From Atrichornis clamosus (Eukaryota; Chordata; Aves; Passeriformes; Menuridae): a stretch of DNA of 64,000 bases. The stretch spans positions 1-64,000 of the forward strand of contig WBMZ01003475.1 in assembly GCA_013400975.1 (NCBI GenBank), given 5' to 3'. A program made the position numbers and the translations under genes. Positions 46,451 through 59,600 of the stretch are shown here, piece by piece; positions within the stretch are counted from its first letter, which is position 1, and each line of letters begins with the position of its first letter. Below the pieces are notes generated by a model, which saw only the letters and a list, made by a program, of their open reading frames with translations, was not told where the DNA came from and did no database searches.

Positions 46451-49400
46451 GCTCTTATCTATCCTACAAAATCCTCCCAGCCGCCTTCTTTTCCCGTTGA
46501 TGTTGACAGCTCCGCCACCACGCTGTGTCCCACAGGCTCACAGCAGTGGTGTCACTTCTCACTCTTCTCCATCTCCGAGGTTTTGTGAAATGCTTGTGCT
46601 CTTCTGTGCAGCTTCCCTGGCTGTACCTTCTCTCCTTCGTTTCTGCCACTGACACAAACTTACAGCATCCACCTCTGTGGCTTTCCTGACTCTGCATTGT
46701 TTCTCCATATGTAAAGTTGGGAGGATCGACCACAGCCTGCACTTCCCTCCCCTTTCCACACTCCCCCACACCATGAACGGGTGCTGGGTAAGGGGAGAAA
46801 CACCCAGTAAGGAAAAAGGGACCTGATTTTAGTTTCAGATGACCACAATACTCTTCTTGTTATGCCCAGAGGAGCACAGGCTTTTATATTAATCCAAGCA
46901 TGAGATTTCTTGGGTTCTTCATGCTTTTGTTTCACTTCAGTGACAGACACTGCTAAATTGGTGGGGTTTTTTAGAGTGTAGAAGATAGGGAAATATGAGT
47001 TGCTCTTAGTTTGAAGTTCATGAATGGTTATTGCTGCCCACTGGAGAGGGGCTTGAAGGGTTTGTGTAAATGCATCAATTAATCTTGGAGATATTTAAGT
47101 TAAAAAAAAATCAGCTGGGAGTATTTCTGCCCTCAATTACACACATAAAACATATTCAAATAGCCATAGCATATTCAGTTCAAATCCTACCTTATTCCTA
47201 CAGCCTTAGGCCACCATATTTATGTAAAGGATTTCCCATAGAGACACAGGCAGTGCTCAGTGTAATGTCTGCAGAGGACGTGCAGAGCTTCTGGGGTACA
47301 TTTATTTGCAGCTCTTGGTCAACCATAATTTGAATAATGACAACCATATTACAGTCTTGCATGAGTTTGCATTAGATAGCAGGTGTTGTTTATTTAGAAG
47401 TATATAAATACATTTTTTTTATATAAATGAGAGACAGAGAAATCAGCTTTATATGTTTCATAGGGTTGCCAGGGTAGCAGTAGTAAAATACAGCAAATCA
47501 ACAGTGAGATCTGCAAGAATGAATACAGACTATGCCCAGAGGCTATGGAAGGCACCAAGACATATTTCAGGCTTTATCAGGAATGAGGCAAACATTTGCA
47601 CGGCCCTGAAAGAGCTTCTGGCTTTGCAGTGAACTGCCATTGACTGGTGTAATTAAAAGTTACATTCCGTTTGAGCCTTGTCTCACACTCAGTAATCAAA
47701 CACCATAATCAGAACGAATTATTGCATTTGTATTCTGCCATCCATTGTAAAAGATGCATTGCTTGGCTTGTAGCATGATCTTGATTTATTGGGTCTAATT
47801 TCAGGGACTGGCACGAAAAGTGAGTCAGATTCCTGCAGGACCTGTTGCATAGAGGCAGTGGTACCTTTCAGCTGCATGTGCCTTTTCTTTTTTTGTGAGC
47901 TTCTGGCTGATTAGAACAAAATTCCGTGTTGTTTTTTAAAGCTGCTTGGAGTGTGCAGACAAGATGAAGGTTAAGCTGAGGAAGGGTTGATCAGGACACA
48001 GATATGCACAGGTCACTGAGGTTGGCAGCTCCAACTCTGATGTGACCTCCAGGTGCTGTGAATGAAACCACCGGATTAGTAACAAGGCACAGGCTGAGCC
48101 CAGTCTCCTGTCACAAGACAGAGAAGTGGAAACAGCATTTCTGGCAGGGAATCAAAATCAACCCTTGAAGCACAGCATTGCCTGTTGATTGCAAATAATG
48201 GAGCTGCAAAATGATTTCTGCCCAGGATCCTAATGTTTGGCTGTGTTGTAAACTGTTTTCTGTACCCATTTCAATACAGATCTGGGGTGTGATGACCATG
48301 AATTATTTTGTTTGGTATAGGTAGGAGTTTTCTGAAAAACAGGAGAATAGAAATCCAAAGCTAACGTTTTTATGTAAAAGTTACGCTTATAAGAAAAAGT
48401 AAATTGTGCATAACCCAGCAAACTTTTAGGATATTTGGTAAAGCAGCAGTGCAGCTCTGTCCTTTCTGAAGGACACACTGTGGTGTCACTGGCATTCATC
48501 AGTATCCAGAAATTGCCAGGAAGATGTAGGCAGTAGTGTGTTTCCAAGTGTTTTTCATTAGATGTGTGGCATTCAAAAAAGTGGCAAATGTGCTGCAACT
48601 GTTGGAAACGTATGATAGTAATAGTCTGCAGCAGGCACTACAAACAGCTGGCAAAATACACTTAGTGTCGGGCTGTGGCTGATGATTTTGTGATTCACTG
48701 CTGCCAGTTGTTTGAACAAAGGTCACTTTTCCACCAAAGTTTTGCCAGACCTTTGGGGAGGGCTTTCTCGCTCGTTTCTGAGTTTGCTATTCAGCCTGAT
48801 TTCTGTTCAGAACAGTCTGGAGAGCTGAATTCATACATCAAAGCCTAAAACTGTGGGTCAGATCCAAAGAGCTGCGGCTCCAGTAGAGTAGAGTTTCTGA
48901 AGAGGATTGAGAGCTTTCTTGGGTTGTCTTTGTCCGTGATCTTCCCTCACCCCAACCACAACCTCCATTTTCAGCTCCATGAGCAGAGATGTGCATCTGT
49001 AGCCCCCTCTCTGATGAGATTAGCACAGGTTAATGATCTCCAGCATCTCAAAACTGCCTGGCTTTTGGTGACTCCAGCTGCTTAGCTGATGCCTCTTTTC
49101 TTTTGCTTTGTCCCTTTACCCTGCCTGGCTTGTCAAGTTGAAGCTACGAGAGCCCCTCTGAGGAGGTACAGAGGAAACTTATTGGATGCTCTGCCCAGGG
49201 GCTGTGATTTATTTGTCCCCATGTGTTTATTAAATGGAAAATTGCCTTGCTTTTCTCACCATCTACAATGCCCACGTACTTTGTTCCCTGCCAACATTTC
49301 AAATGCTGGGATTTGGCAAGCACACCCAGATTCTTAAAATGTAGGCCTTAGAGGCAAAAGTTTTTTGAAACTAACAGGTGCCTCTGAACTTTGATTTAAA

Positions 49401-52400
49401 CTTGTAGCTGTCACCAGGGTTTTGACAGATGGGTAATGAAAGATCAAGACAAATGCTGGTAGGAGTCTTTTGAGATGTGCTGCTATTAGCATTTGCTCTG
49501 AGCACATTTTAAAGGGAACATAAGACTAACAATTTAATGTCTGTTAGTCATCTCACACTGGAGAACTCCTGCCAGAGAAGGTGAAATGTCTAACTTAGAA
49601 TTGATGACAGGGGATTGGTAATAAAGAAGAGGCAAAGGGAGGCACCAAAAGATGAGCTATAACCCTGAACCAGGAAAAGAATAGAAACAAAGAGACAGAT
49701 CAAGTCTGCGTTCTCAAATATGGGGCTATGTCAGTCAAAACTGCACTTCCCAGGGTATGGGCGAGGAAGAAACACCTGTAATGAAGTCTCTGCTGGATGT
49801 GGTATTAGCTGGAGATGCATGGGACACAGTGGAGAAAATAAGATGTTTCTTAGAGTGGCTGTTGTCAGTGGAGAGTGGTACAGAATAATGCAGATAAGCT
49901 TCTTAAGTCACCCCTGGATGGCAGCTTAGTTGTACCTCTGCTTCCCCTGGATGTGGCTTTTACATATTCTTTAATATAACACGTCTACAAGGGCTCAGAG
50001 TGTGATATTTTATCATGCTCTGGTAACCCCATATTCCATAAGTAATGAAGAGCCTGTGAAGTCAGAGGGATTGTCTTTTGAGGAAGGAGCCTCTCCACAC
50101 AATGGGCTCTTTTCTACTGTTGGATTTCATTGCATTTCCCCTCTGCAGCACTGAGATGTCTCATAAGCTGCTAAACTGCAGCCCTAAGCAAGCCAAGTAA
50201 TTCCTTTTTGTGCCAATCTGTGTGTGTCACCCATAACATAAATCCCCGTGTGCCACAGTGGTCTGTGCCCAGACGTGGGAGGAGCGAGCCAAGGGATTGA
50301 TACTGTGTGGTGAGTGCTCTGCTTTTTCCCCTTCACAGACTTGCTCTGCCCTTTTTTAGCCACAGAATGGGAAGGAATGGGCAGAGAGACTGTGCTAAAT
50401 TGTGTGCTCCTCCTCTCCAAAGCCTGCCAGAGACACATCAGAAAGCCCTGAGGAGGAGGAGGCTCGAAGAGATGCTGACTCCTGCTGCAACTGTGTGGGG
50501 GTCCTCAGTCCCCTGGAGAGCACACGAGCTCCTCCACTGAATGCCCTTTTCCTCTTCAATGAGCTTTTGTGTCAAGGATCCAAAAAAACAGCAGATTTAA
50601 CCACAATAATTTTGCAAAGGACACGTGCCTTTCAGTTGCCTTCCACTTCAGTGTTTCCTGACATCTATCAGTGTATTTTCTAACACTGTGTCTGTCATAA
50701 AATAACAGATCAGGGTGTGAAAACTTTCAGACCCTGGGAGAAGTGTTGGAGGTCACAGGGTCCCCTCTTTGGGGCTATCAGCATATTTCAGAGCCAGTGA
50801 CACCCACAGATTAATTGCCCTTTTATTGATTCTGAATTGACTTCCTTAATTAAGGAGAGTACCACTTGCTTGCGTGATTACTTTTTGCATTTTCAAGTTA
50901 TTAAACCAAAAGCTTGGAAGTGAAATCCTTTGCTGTGTATAAGCTCTTCCTTGGAAGATATTCTGCTGTACTTAACAGACTTCCCTGCCTAAAGTTTGTA
51001 TTTCCTTACACAGTTTAGATTAATTGGTGTGATTGTTTTGATATAAAGTGCACTGAGATGACTTGCAGCATCTGGGGCTATAGAGGCAGCAAGGGGCCCT
51101 GTCTGTGTGGGATATTGTGATAGAGATGCTTTCCTCAGAGGAACCGAAATAACTGGAAACTTGGAGAAAAACGTTCCCTTTTCACACAGCTTGTCAATAT
51201 GTTAAGTGCTCTGGAGACAGTGCTTTTGTGCTTCTGCAGACATTAAATCCTGTACATTTCACGGGCTGTGACAGTCCTGGTTTCAAATGTTTTAAGCATT
51301 GATTGTGCTCAGGATGATGTACCCAGTGGTGGAAACTGCTGAAGGGGTAATGGTGGTACTAGAAGGAAGAGGGTGAAGTATTTTCTGGGAATACCAGCCT
51401 TTGGTCCTTCTCCCAGGCTGTTCTTTGCACAGATGCTTACACCACAGAGGAAACACAGAGATCTGGGGAGCAAAGATAGAATCCATAGTTAAAAATTTTA
51501 AAATTCCCACATAATTTTTCACAGCTCTTCCCACCAAATTTGAGGTGGTGGCAGTTTGGGTTGATTCTCATATGGGATTTTCCTCTCCTTTTCGATTTGA
51601 CCAAGCAAAGAGGTTGTGTTGAAGTGAATGCTGTTAGTCCTCAGGCAGCAAGGCTGATGGGGATTTTGTTCCTTTGAAAGGTTTTGAACAAATTGGAGGT
51701 GGGGAAGAGACAGGAATATTCTCCAGACTGCTTTCGCTGACATTCCCCCTGCAACAACAGCAAAGTCAGAAAAAGCTGCTGTTCTGGCAGGGTAAAGAAG
51801 GGAGTTCCTTGGGACAAAGCTGAGTTCTGGGGTACGCATGATGCTCTGTGAAGCTGCTCTTCAGGAAAGCAAGAAAAAAAATGGGAAAACCAAGAAAAAA
51901 ATCTGTCACTGCATCTCCACTCCGGGCATTTCTGAGCACAGTTCCCCGAGGACCTCCAGCTCTCATGGAGTTTCTTTTGCTTGCTTTCTCTCTTCACCCT
52001 GCTGCTGTCGGCATCTCCCTGCCTCTCGTGTTGGATCTTCCACGTGCTCCAACTCCTCAGTACAAATAATTGGTATGGGAAAAGCACTCTGCGGGATAAA
52101 GCTGCCCAGGGTCACCTTCCAATATGTTGTAGTTTCCTTAGAGACTGTAACTAAGGAAGGTGACCTGTGGTTTTGCAAGATAACATGGAGCAGGCTGGAC
52201 GTACTAGTTAAGTGGAAAGTTTTAGACAAGCCACCACTGCAGGTGATGTTGAATTGGGTGGGTTTTTTTGCTCTTCCCCTCTGCAGGATTTAACATCAGA
52301 ACAGCGATTTACTCTCTGGGGACAGATCAGGTGCAATCCCTGCTGCTTACGCTTTGTCAGAAGCAAAGCATAATATTCCTGCTTTTAAAATAAAAAGTAT

Positions 52401-54109
52401 CCTGCAAATGTATTATTCATTTTTAAGAGATAAATGTTGGAGCTAAAGAAATAATATCGTAGTTCAAAGACTTTCAAATGTATTTCCATATATTACAGCT
52501 TTCTGAGTGTGTGTATACTCATGTTCTCCACAGTAAATGTATATTGCAGTTAAAATTAATTTATATAGTCAAAATGGAGCTATTGTGATAATAGGTGATT
52601 TGCTTCTTTAATGATTTGAGTTCTTATGAGGTAAGGAAAACATGGGTTTGATCTTCAGTGAGTGCAAGTTGGTGTAGCCCTACACCGTCGCCATTCTAGA
52701 CTGGATATTCCAGTGTGGATGTGATGGCAAAACATCAAGAGCATGTATTGGGCCAGAGAGGGAACAGGTCAGGTCACCCTCCCAGGCTTTTGTCATGGGG
52801 CATGTTCAGGAAAGCTGGGTCTGGATGCCCAGGGTTAACTGGAATTTAACAGTCTGAGAAGGAGGAGGGCTGCTGAAAAATGCCCAGTGGCTGCCATCAC
52901 CTTTAGCAGCATCTCAGATATGCAGCCATGATCCAAATATGGAGCTATATTTTGGTTCTGTATTTTGGGTTTTTTGAAGCTCCTCTGTTCTCAGTTCAGA
53001 AATTTGCCATAAACTTGCCAAAAATCCTTGCTGAAACGTTTTTTTTTTTTCTCTGAAGATATCAGGTAGAAAACACAGTACAATCCACACGTGCTTCAAG
53101 AATTCATTGAGATTGTACTGTTGATGGCACAATCCATTCCAGTTCAGCACCTTAGAGGAAACCCAGCAAGTCCAGCCTGTGTTTGAGACATTTATGCAGA
53201 GAAAATGATGAGGGAATGCAACTGGACCAAGAATCCTCAGGAGGGAAACAAATCCCAGCTAAAGACAGCATAACTGGCTCTTAAAAAAAAAAGACTATCT
53301 TCTCTATTCATATTTTTTCACAAATTTACCAGTATCAAACACAGGTGAGGGTCATTACTTGGTTGAAACAGCAAAGAAATAAATTGTATGCACCGATTGA
53401 GTGTAATGCAATGAGAATGTGCCTTTTTCCTTACCTGGTGGCTGAGCTGTAAAAGCTGATCAGCCTTCCACAGCTGCTAGCCAAAAATTACACCTTTGAG
53501 TTAAACAAGAGAAACTCTCACTTCTAGGCTTTAGCTCCATAAATTACTGCGTTGCTTCAATAAATCCATGTGAATTCAGTAAGGTCCTTAAGTACAACTT
53601 TGCTATTAGACACATTAAGCATACATCTCATGAAGCAGATGTGGCTCTAGAGGTCCAGGTTAAAGGATCTTCTCCCTCTTCTCCCATTAGGATGGTGCAA
53701 AACATCTCACAGGCAGCTCTCTCTTCCCAAACACTCGATGTGGGTGTGCTGGGTTGGCCTCACGGTACTGTCCCACATCCTGGCTGCTGTTTGGCTCCAT
53801 GGAGCACCCACTGACTTGCTCTGTTCATGGAGGGGTTATTCCTAGAAGCATATAACCATCGTGTCAGTCTGGATGAAGTGCAAAATGTTTCTAATTCATC
53901 TGCCACTGGTGGTGGATGCTGACGTACGGGCAGCAAGCAGGATGGATGAAGTGATCCATCGCAGGCCATATGCTCCTCATTTCTGACAGTTTGTAATTTG
54001 CAAAGACTTTCTGGGCCAGCAGTCCTATTTAGACCACCACGGACCTGCCCTCTAAGACTGTGTTTAACTCCCTTTGAAAACCATTTAAACTTTTCAGTAG
54101 TTCACGAGC
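46451..54109. other. Unassigned non-coding DNA
   Basis: No gene is recognisable. In 46464-46950 three minus-strand frames overlap because of pyrimidine bias on the plus strand. In 51519-52293 frames of 106-151 codons overlap on both strands. None has a domain. 47640-47800 is an AT-rich complex block with AATTAAAAG and AATTATTGCA phrases. A 12-bp palindrome, CCTTAATTAAGG, is near 50844. An acceptor-like TTCTCCCATTAG near 53690 starts a 54-codon frame without other support. Confidence 0.6.
52671..52686. repeat. Perfect 7-bp hairpin
   Basis: GGTGTAG (52671-52677) pairs exactly with CTACACC (52680-52686) across CC. The stem does not extend. Likely incidental or a palindromic binding site. Confidence 0.5.
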
Positions 54110-55060
54110 TTGAAAAGTATCCGCTGGGATGATGGCTTTACTAATTACAATGGTTGCTGCGTTTTAGAGCACCGCAGTTGCTTTTGTCGCCAGCCAGAGA
54201 TTCGAGGCTGAAGGCAGGTAGGAGAAGTGCAGGAGGTGGCCATCTGCTCGTGCTGAAGTCTGTTGTTTTGGGTCAGTGGCCGTCCAGTGCATTAATGGCC
54301 CCTCGCAGCAGCACCATACCTGGCGGTACTGGCAGGCCTTTCCTGCTAACAGAAAATGTCATGGTGTAAGTACCGTGTTCTAATTGCATTGGCCGATTTC
54401 CATCACAAGCATTCATTTACTGTAATGCTGTTCGGGAGTCTCGGAGAATTGCTGACGTGAGGGCTGCCGGCTGCTGGAGGTGCTGCGGTTCTCCCCGTGC
54501 CGCTGGGGCTGTGCTGCTCGAGCTGAACTGAAGCATTTAAACATAGCAGGCAGATTATTTTTATAAGTGGCGTCAGGGCGGGAAGAAGCAGTGCCAGTTT
54601 GCATTGGGAAAGAGAGGAAAGCAGAGGGTTTTGAGCGTTTTCCGGAGCTGCGGCAGTTTCAGTGCGAGCTGACACTAATTCTGGTGTAAGCCAGCAGATC
54701 CGGTGTGTTTCACTAACATCAAAAGTGGCAGAGCTGCGTGGAAGGAGGGATGATTTACAATCAAACAACAGCAATTATACCAGGGATACAGATTACTTTA
54801 TAATGAGACTGAGCCAAGGCCACATGTCAATGCATTAGGCTTCTAGTTCACGTATAATCATAAATCTTCAGTATGAAGGTTATAAAACTCTTTTCACCAA
54901 TATTTGTCTGCCTGAAAAATCTATGAAGCATTAGCAGCAGCTTGAAGCTATGAAGAGGAACCACTCAGCTTAATTTACATGTAAAATATATACAGTACAA
55001 GCTGCAAAAAAGATCTCTTGATGTTTTCCCATGATATAAATATTTGATGTTGTTTAGATT
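54110..55060. promoter_or_regulatory. CpG-rich then AT-rich block, candidate regulatory element
   Basis: From 54140 to about 54740 I count around two dozen CpGs at about 50 percent GC. This is close to CpG-island thresholds by eye and stands out sharply from its surroundings. From 54770 to 55060 the sequence becomes AT-rich with AATTATACC, ATAATCATAAATC, TTAATTTACATG and GATATAAATATTTG phrases. The minus frame 54403-54774 (123 codons) lies in the CpG-rich half but has no recognisable motif. A distal promoter, a lncRNA start or an enhancer are all possible. Confidence 0.4.
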
Positions 55061-56559
55061 CCTTTCCTGTTCTTTTATGGAGGGTTTTCTACTCAATTAC
55101 AGTTGGGTGGAAACACATTTTCTGGCCAGTTTTGTACCAGAATCATGGAGAATGATCAAAATGAACAGATTTAAAAATTAAATTTGTTATTGCAAATGAG
55201 ATTTATAGATATTTTTTCTTTGGAGAATATGTTGCTATATTGATTTCTTCAAAATAACAACTAATGATATGGACTATTAGAAGCTGTAAGATGGTGAATC
55301 CAATTCCTGGCAATTTTATTATTCCATCACTCTAAAAAGAATTTGTTCAGCTAATTCTTGTTCTTGCTGATACAAAGTAAAGATGAAACCCTCTGTACCT
55401 TGATGGGTGAATTGACATCTTCATTCCTTAAGCCATAACAGAGTGGACAGTACAAAATGCTCTCTAAAGAGATTCTTTTTTTTTTTTTTAATGGAAAAGC
55501 AATCTTGGGTTTGCCATATTTTTAGATACTGAAGAGCAGCCTTGCTGAGTCCAACAATTGGGCTGTCCTGAAGCTTCTGAAGAAATACCTAATGCAGTGT
55601 TTCAGATCCCAGTCCTGAGCTGTGCAGACATATCTGCAATAAGACTATATCTGATTTTTCTTTCTATGGGAATCAGTCAAGAGACACTTGCTGAGGGTAG
55701 ATGCATGACACTCACGTGAACTTTCATGTGAGCCTGATCCCGGTATAGTTTACCATGGCACTTGGTTGAAAAATAACCAAAGAAATAGGGTTGAAGGGTG
55801 AAATCCTCCTCACATGGCTCTTAAGGGAAGTTTTATGGACTACAGAAGTATTTAAATGCCATAAATGAGTAAATTTGGCCTGCTTATTCCCATTGTTAAT
55901 ACTACGATTGAGGTGGAGTACTTGTAATTTGTACATTTTAATGTACGTAGAATAGCATGGTTGTTGCCTGGTGGAAATTTCTGCTTTTGTGGTCATAATT
56001 CAGTGATTTTTAATATATATACACCATATTTATGCAATGCACAGAAGAGAGAAATTCCTGAATGTGTGGTACAGTCAAAATCAGCTGTGCAACAGTGTGA
56101 GCCAGGTCCCTGTTTCTGCACATTCCTGTAATGATCCAGCAGACTCCAGAAAAAGTATCCCATCGCAACAAAATACAAATAAAAACAAAAAGGAGTCTAA
56201 ATCACTGATACCTACCAATTATATCTAAATAATGATGATTCTAGTAACAAACATACAACTACATTTCCTGGCACCAGCATTTTCACTACAGCAAAACAAC
56301 ACTTTAACAGCATTCCTAATCAGCATGTGCAACAAAACAGAACCTCAGCTCAGTGCTACTTAACTGGATGCTTTTTTTTTTCATACAGTGTTTCATAAAT
56401 ATCTTTAGGAAGTGAATCTGATGATAATAATTATACTACTGCTGTATGCAGCTAAAGACTTCTCCCAGAATAACAAATAACCTGTTAGAAAATCTCTTAA
56501 GAGCTCCCCATGCCTGCCTACACTAATAATACAGTAGTGCTTTGTGTGTACATAGCCTT
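55061..56559. other. Unassigned AT-rich non-coding DNA
   Basis: No gene is recognisable. The frames are under 100 codons. T14 lies at 55476-55489. The stretch is CpG-poor and shows no interspersed repeat until the MIR fragment that follows. Confidence 0.6.
55476..55489 (+). repeat. Homopolymer T14
   Basis: Fourteen T residues after GATTC and before AATGG. No exon-like segment follows, and no retroposon body is seen. Confidence 0.8.
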
Positions 56560-56672
56560 TTTAAAGGCACTTTCATGGTAATTATCTAATTAAGCCTTAC
56601 AATTCTCTTTGAAAGTAAGTATGACTATACCTATTTTATGAAGATGGAAACTGAAAAATAAAGGCTTGATGT
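56560..56672 (-). mobile_element. Ancient MIR/CORE-SINE fragment
   Basis: The plus strand shows, in order, GGCACTTTCATGGTAATTATC, TAATTAAGCCTTACAATTC, AGTAAGTATGACTATACC, TATTTTATGAAGATGGAAAC and TGAAAAATAAAGG. Each matches, with divergence, the reverse complement of the MIR core (CACTTTACATGCATTATCTC, TTTAATCCTCACAAC, GAGGTAGGTACTATTATC, CCATTTTACAGATGAGGAAA). The match order is complete over about 110 bases, so the assignment is fairly secure. It is old and inactive. Confidence 0.75.
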
Positions 56673-59600
56673 CTTTTCATCTCATGTTCTTGACATTCCC
56701 TGCCTTCCTTTGACGTTGATTAGATTGACTGGAGGGTTTAGGTGGGAGCACTGGCACCCAAAATTCCCCTTTAGGTGGCGGAGGGAGCAGAGATTTAACC
56801 CACAAGAGCTCTGCAAAGAACTGCTCTGGGATCACTCGTGCGAGCACTGGTACAGTAGGTCTGAGCTCACTGTCGCCACTGCCTAAAACCTGAGGGGGGG
56901 AGACAAAAACCAAAATCAAATCAATAAAGTTCCCAAACTTATTTCTAGCAGTGGTCCAGTGTCCAAGTTGTGTTTAGCTTCCTTCTCAGCTGGAAAAGGT
57001 CCCAGCACTTGTAGGGTCCAGTCGCATTGCAGGTGACCTGCCTGGTTAGGAATGAACTCAAAACGCACAAGGGTTTGTCAGAGGCCTGGGGCAGAGTTCC
57101 TCACCCACCTGCAGCATTGTGGGGTTGCATCTTGGGTCTTTAGGTGTAGTGAGAATGAGGAGATGGGAAGAGAGAATTCTCTCTCTCCTTGCTCTCTGGA
57201 GTGCTGACATTTCCATGCCTGCCAGCTGGGATCTGGCTGTGAGCAGCAAAGGATCCCGAGGGGTGCCGCAGGGCTTGTTCATCCCGCAGTTCATGCTGCA
57301 GTCCCTGGGCTAAGTTCAGCACTCTTTTTCAGCCAGGAATCTCAGGCAGTGCTGTGGTAGGTATTTGGTGGCACAACGTTTGGCAGGGAGAAGCCTCCCT
57401 AACCCTCCTCTCCTGCCTGGCAAACAGCATTCCCTCCTAACCAGCTTGCTGCACTGTTTTGAAACAACTTGTGGAGGCATCTGTGGAAGTGTTATGTGTA
57501 TAGTTACTGATGGAGTTTCCAAATGAGTATAAAAAACCCTAAGAACAGAAATGCTCATTGTAAGGAAAGAGACCAGTTTGGTAGATGATAGTTTGTAATG
57601 ATGTGTCCTTAGTGGGTGTGCTGGTTGGAGTGGTCTGCAACCTTTCCTGGGCCCACAGGCTTGTGATGCTGAAGGAGCAAACTCCATAGACGGTATCAGT
57701 CTTTGCTCTTCTTACTGTTTTGGTGGAAACTTCTTGATTTCCCCTGGCTGCTGGTAGCACTGAAAGATCTCACAGGCAAAGTGCAGGTTGTGGGCTACTG
57801 CCTTAATAGCTGTATTTCCTCCGACTTTCCTGCCCACATTCAATAAATAATTCATGAAGTGATTGAGGCTGATAGAGCTTTCTTCTGTGCTTGCAGTGGT
57901 TCAGACATCACTTTTATCTTTTCTAAGTCCTAATGCATAGTTGGTGAATGACTTCACTTCTTCACAGGAAGCCTAACTGCTGGAAATTTAAGGCTTGGAT
58001 GCTTAAGCAAAAATTATAACCAACTTAATCAGGATGTGATTGGACCAAGGAAGTGCAGTGGTGGAGGACATCCAAAGTCATGTCGGTGCATGACCAGGGA
58101 GAACCAGGGATTCAGGCTGTGAGGAGTGGTGACCCCATCCATGAAATGTCCCCACGGGGGTGTTTGTCCCTCTGGCAGGTGGGTTTGAGGCAGGAGTGAT
58201 TTTCAGCTGCTAAATCTACCTGTCGAGATGAACCAGTGCCCTTCACTACCCACCACTGTTGCAGCAGTGCTGCTAGGAGAAGTGTGCCACGGTTGGATGG
58301 GAGAAAAGTTGCCCGTTAAAACTCTGCATTCCATAAGGAAATGGGACATTTAACAGCATTGCTTGAACCTGCTAAGTATATTTATTTATTTCTATTCACA
58401 TTGAACTGTTTCCAGTAATGAAAAAGAGAATATTATAATGAACTTGGTTCAGAAAAGCAGGTAAGTCTTGGAGGAGGGGCCTGTCACAGGGGTTGTTAGT
58501 TTTTGCTGTTCCCCTGAAGACCTCAAACGAGGTATGTGCCAAGCTGAAAAGAGAGCAGAGCTGTTCAGTTTCCTTTCAAGTGCTGGCTGGAGGGGAAACC
58601 ACAAAGACTTTCCTCTTATGTTGACTGCTGTAATGATGTGCTGTACTATTGAATTTCCAGGTCTAACTGACGTGGATCAATTATTTGAGCTTGATGGGCC
58701 ACCTGCTTGGGAAACTTCTGTAGTATTTATAAAAGACCTGGCAGTGCTTTCCTGGCAGGAGATACTTTTATATTCTCTCCTGTGGAAGTGCTGTCCAGGT
58801 TGAATTATAAAATGAATCAATGCCATGCTGGCAATGGGATGTTATTTGGGTTTTCAAGTTCCACAGTATGACTTCCTCAGTGTATAGTGCTGGATAGATA
58901 CTTAACTTAAAGTATGTGCCGAAACTTGAGACCAATTATATGTAGCACATAAAGGCTCCGTTGTGTGAGAAGCACTCGAGTCTGTGTCAGTGCAGGGTAA
59001 GTGCACTGCAGGGTGTTGTCTGGAGATTATGGGTGGTGGTGCCAGCTGTGAGAGTTGTGTTTTTGCAGTAACTCAGCCAGCTTTTATCAACACACTTCCC
59101 ATGGGAAGCACCACCCCTGCTCTTCAGCAGCAACCACTGTGCTGCTCAGGTGAAGCCCCTGCAGAGCCCTGTGCTGCTCCTTCCCAGGTGTCCCCCCAGT
59201 TGTTGGGTGCAGAAAGGGAATGTGCAGCACACTTCCTCCTCAGCAAAGGAGATGGCTTGGGGTCTCCTGTGCACCTCCTGTGTGCTCATCTCATTGACCA
59301 GGAATACAAAGTGTGGAATTGTTCTTACACAGGTTTTTGTGAGGCCGTGTTTAGTAGTTGGGGCAGAATTTCTTACAGTTGCCCGACACGTGAGACAGTT
59401 TCTCCCAGCACTGAAATTCTTCAGCATTTTTCTTGCTGTGACAAGGATCTGGTAGCCATTCTTTCCCCACAGAGTATTTCTGACAACAGCATACAAATAT
59501 TTTAAATATTTGGTTTAGAAACATCTGGTTACTTTACCCAAAAGAGACCTGTCTTTGGGATTAGTTTCATGAGTTTAAATAAAAGCTATTAGTTGTAGGG

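Noticed and set aside
53691..53855. 54-codon frame after acceptor-like TTCTCCCATTAG
   Set aside because: No donor, no recognisable protein and a generic composition; one acceptor alone is common by chance.
58984..59505. 173-codon open frame on plus
   Set aside because: It starts at a non-ATG codon, is overlapped by two other long frames, and shows no motif or splice context.
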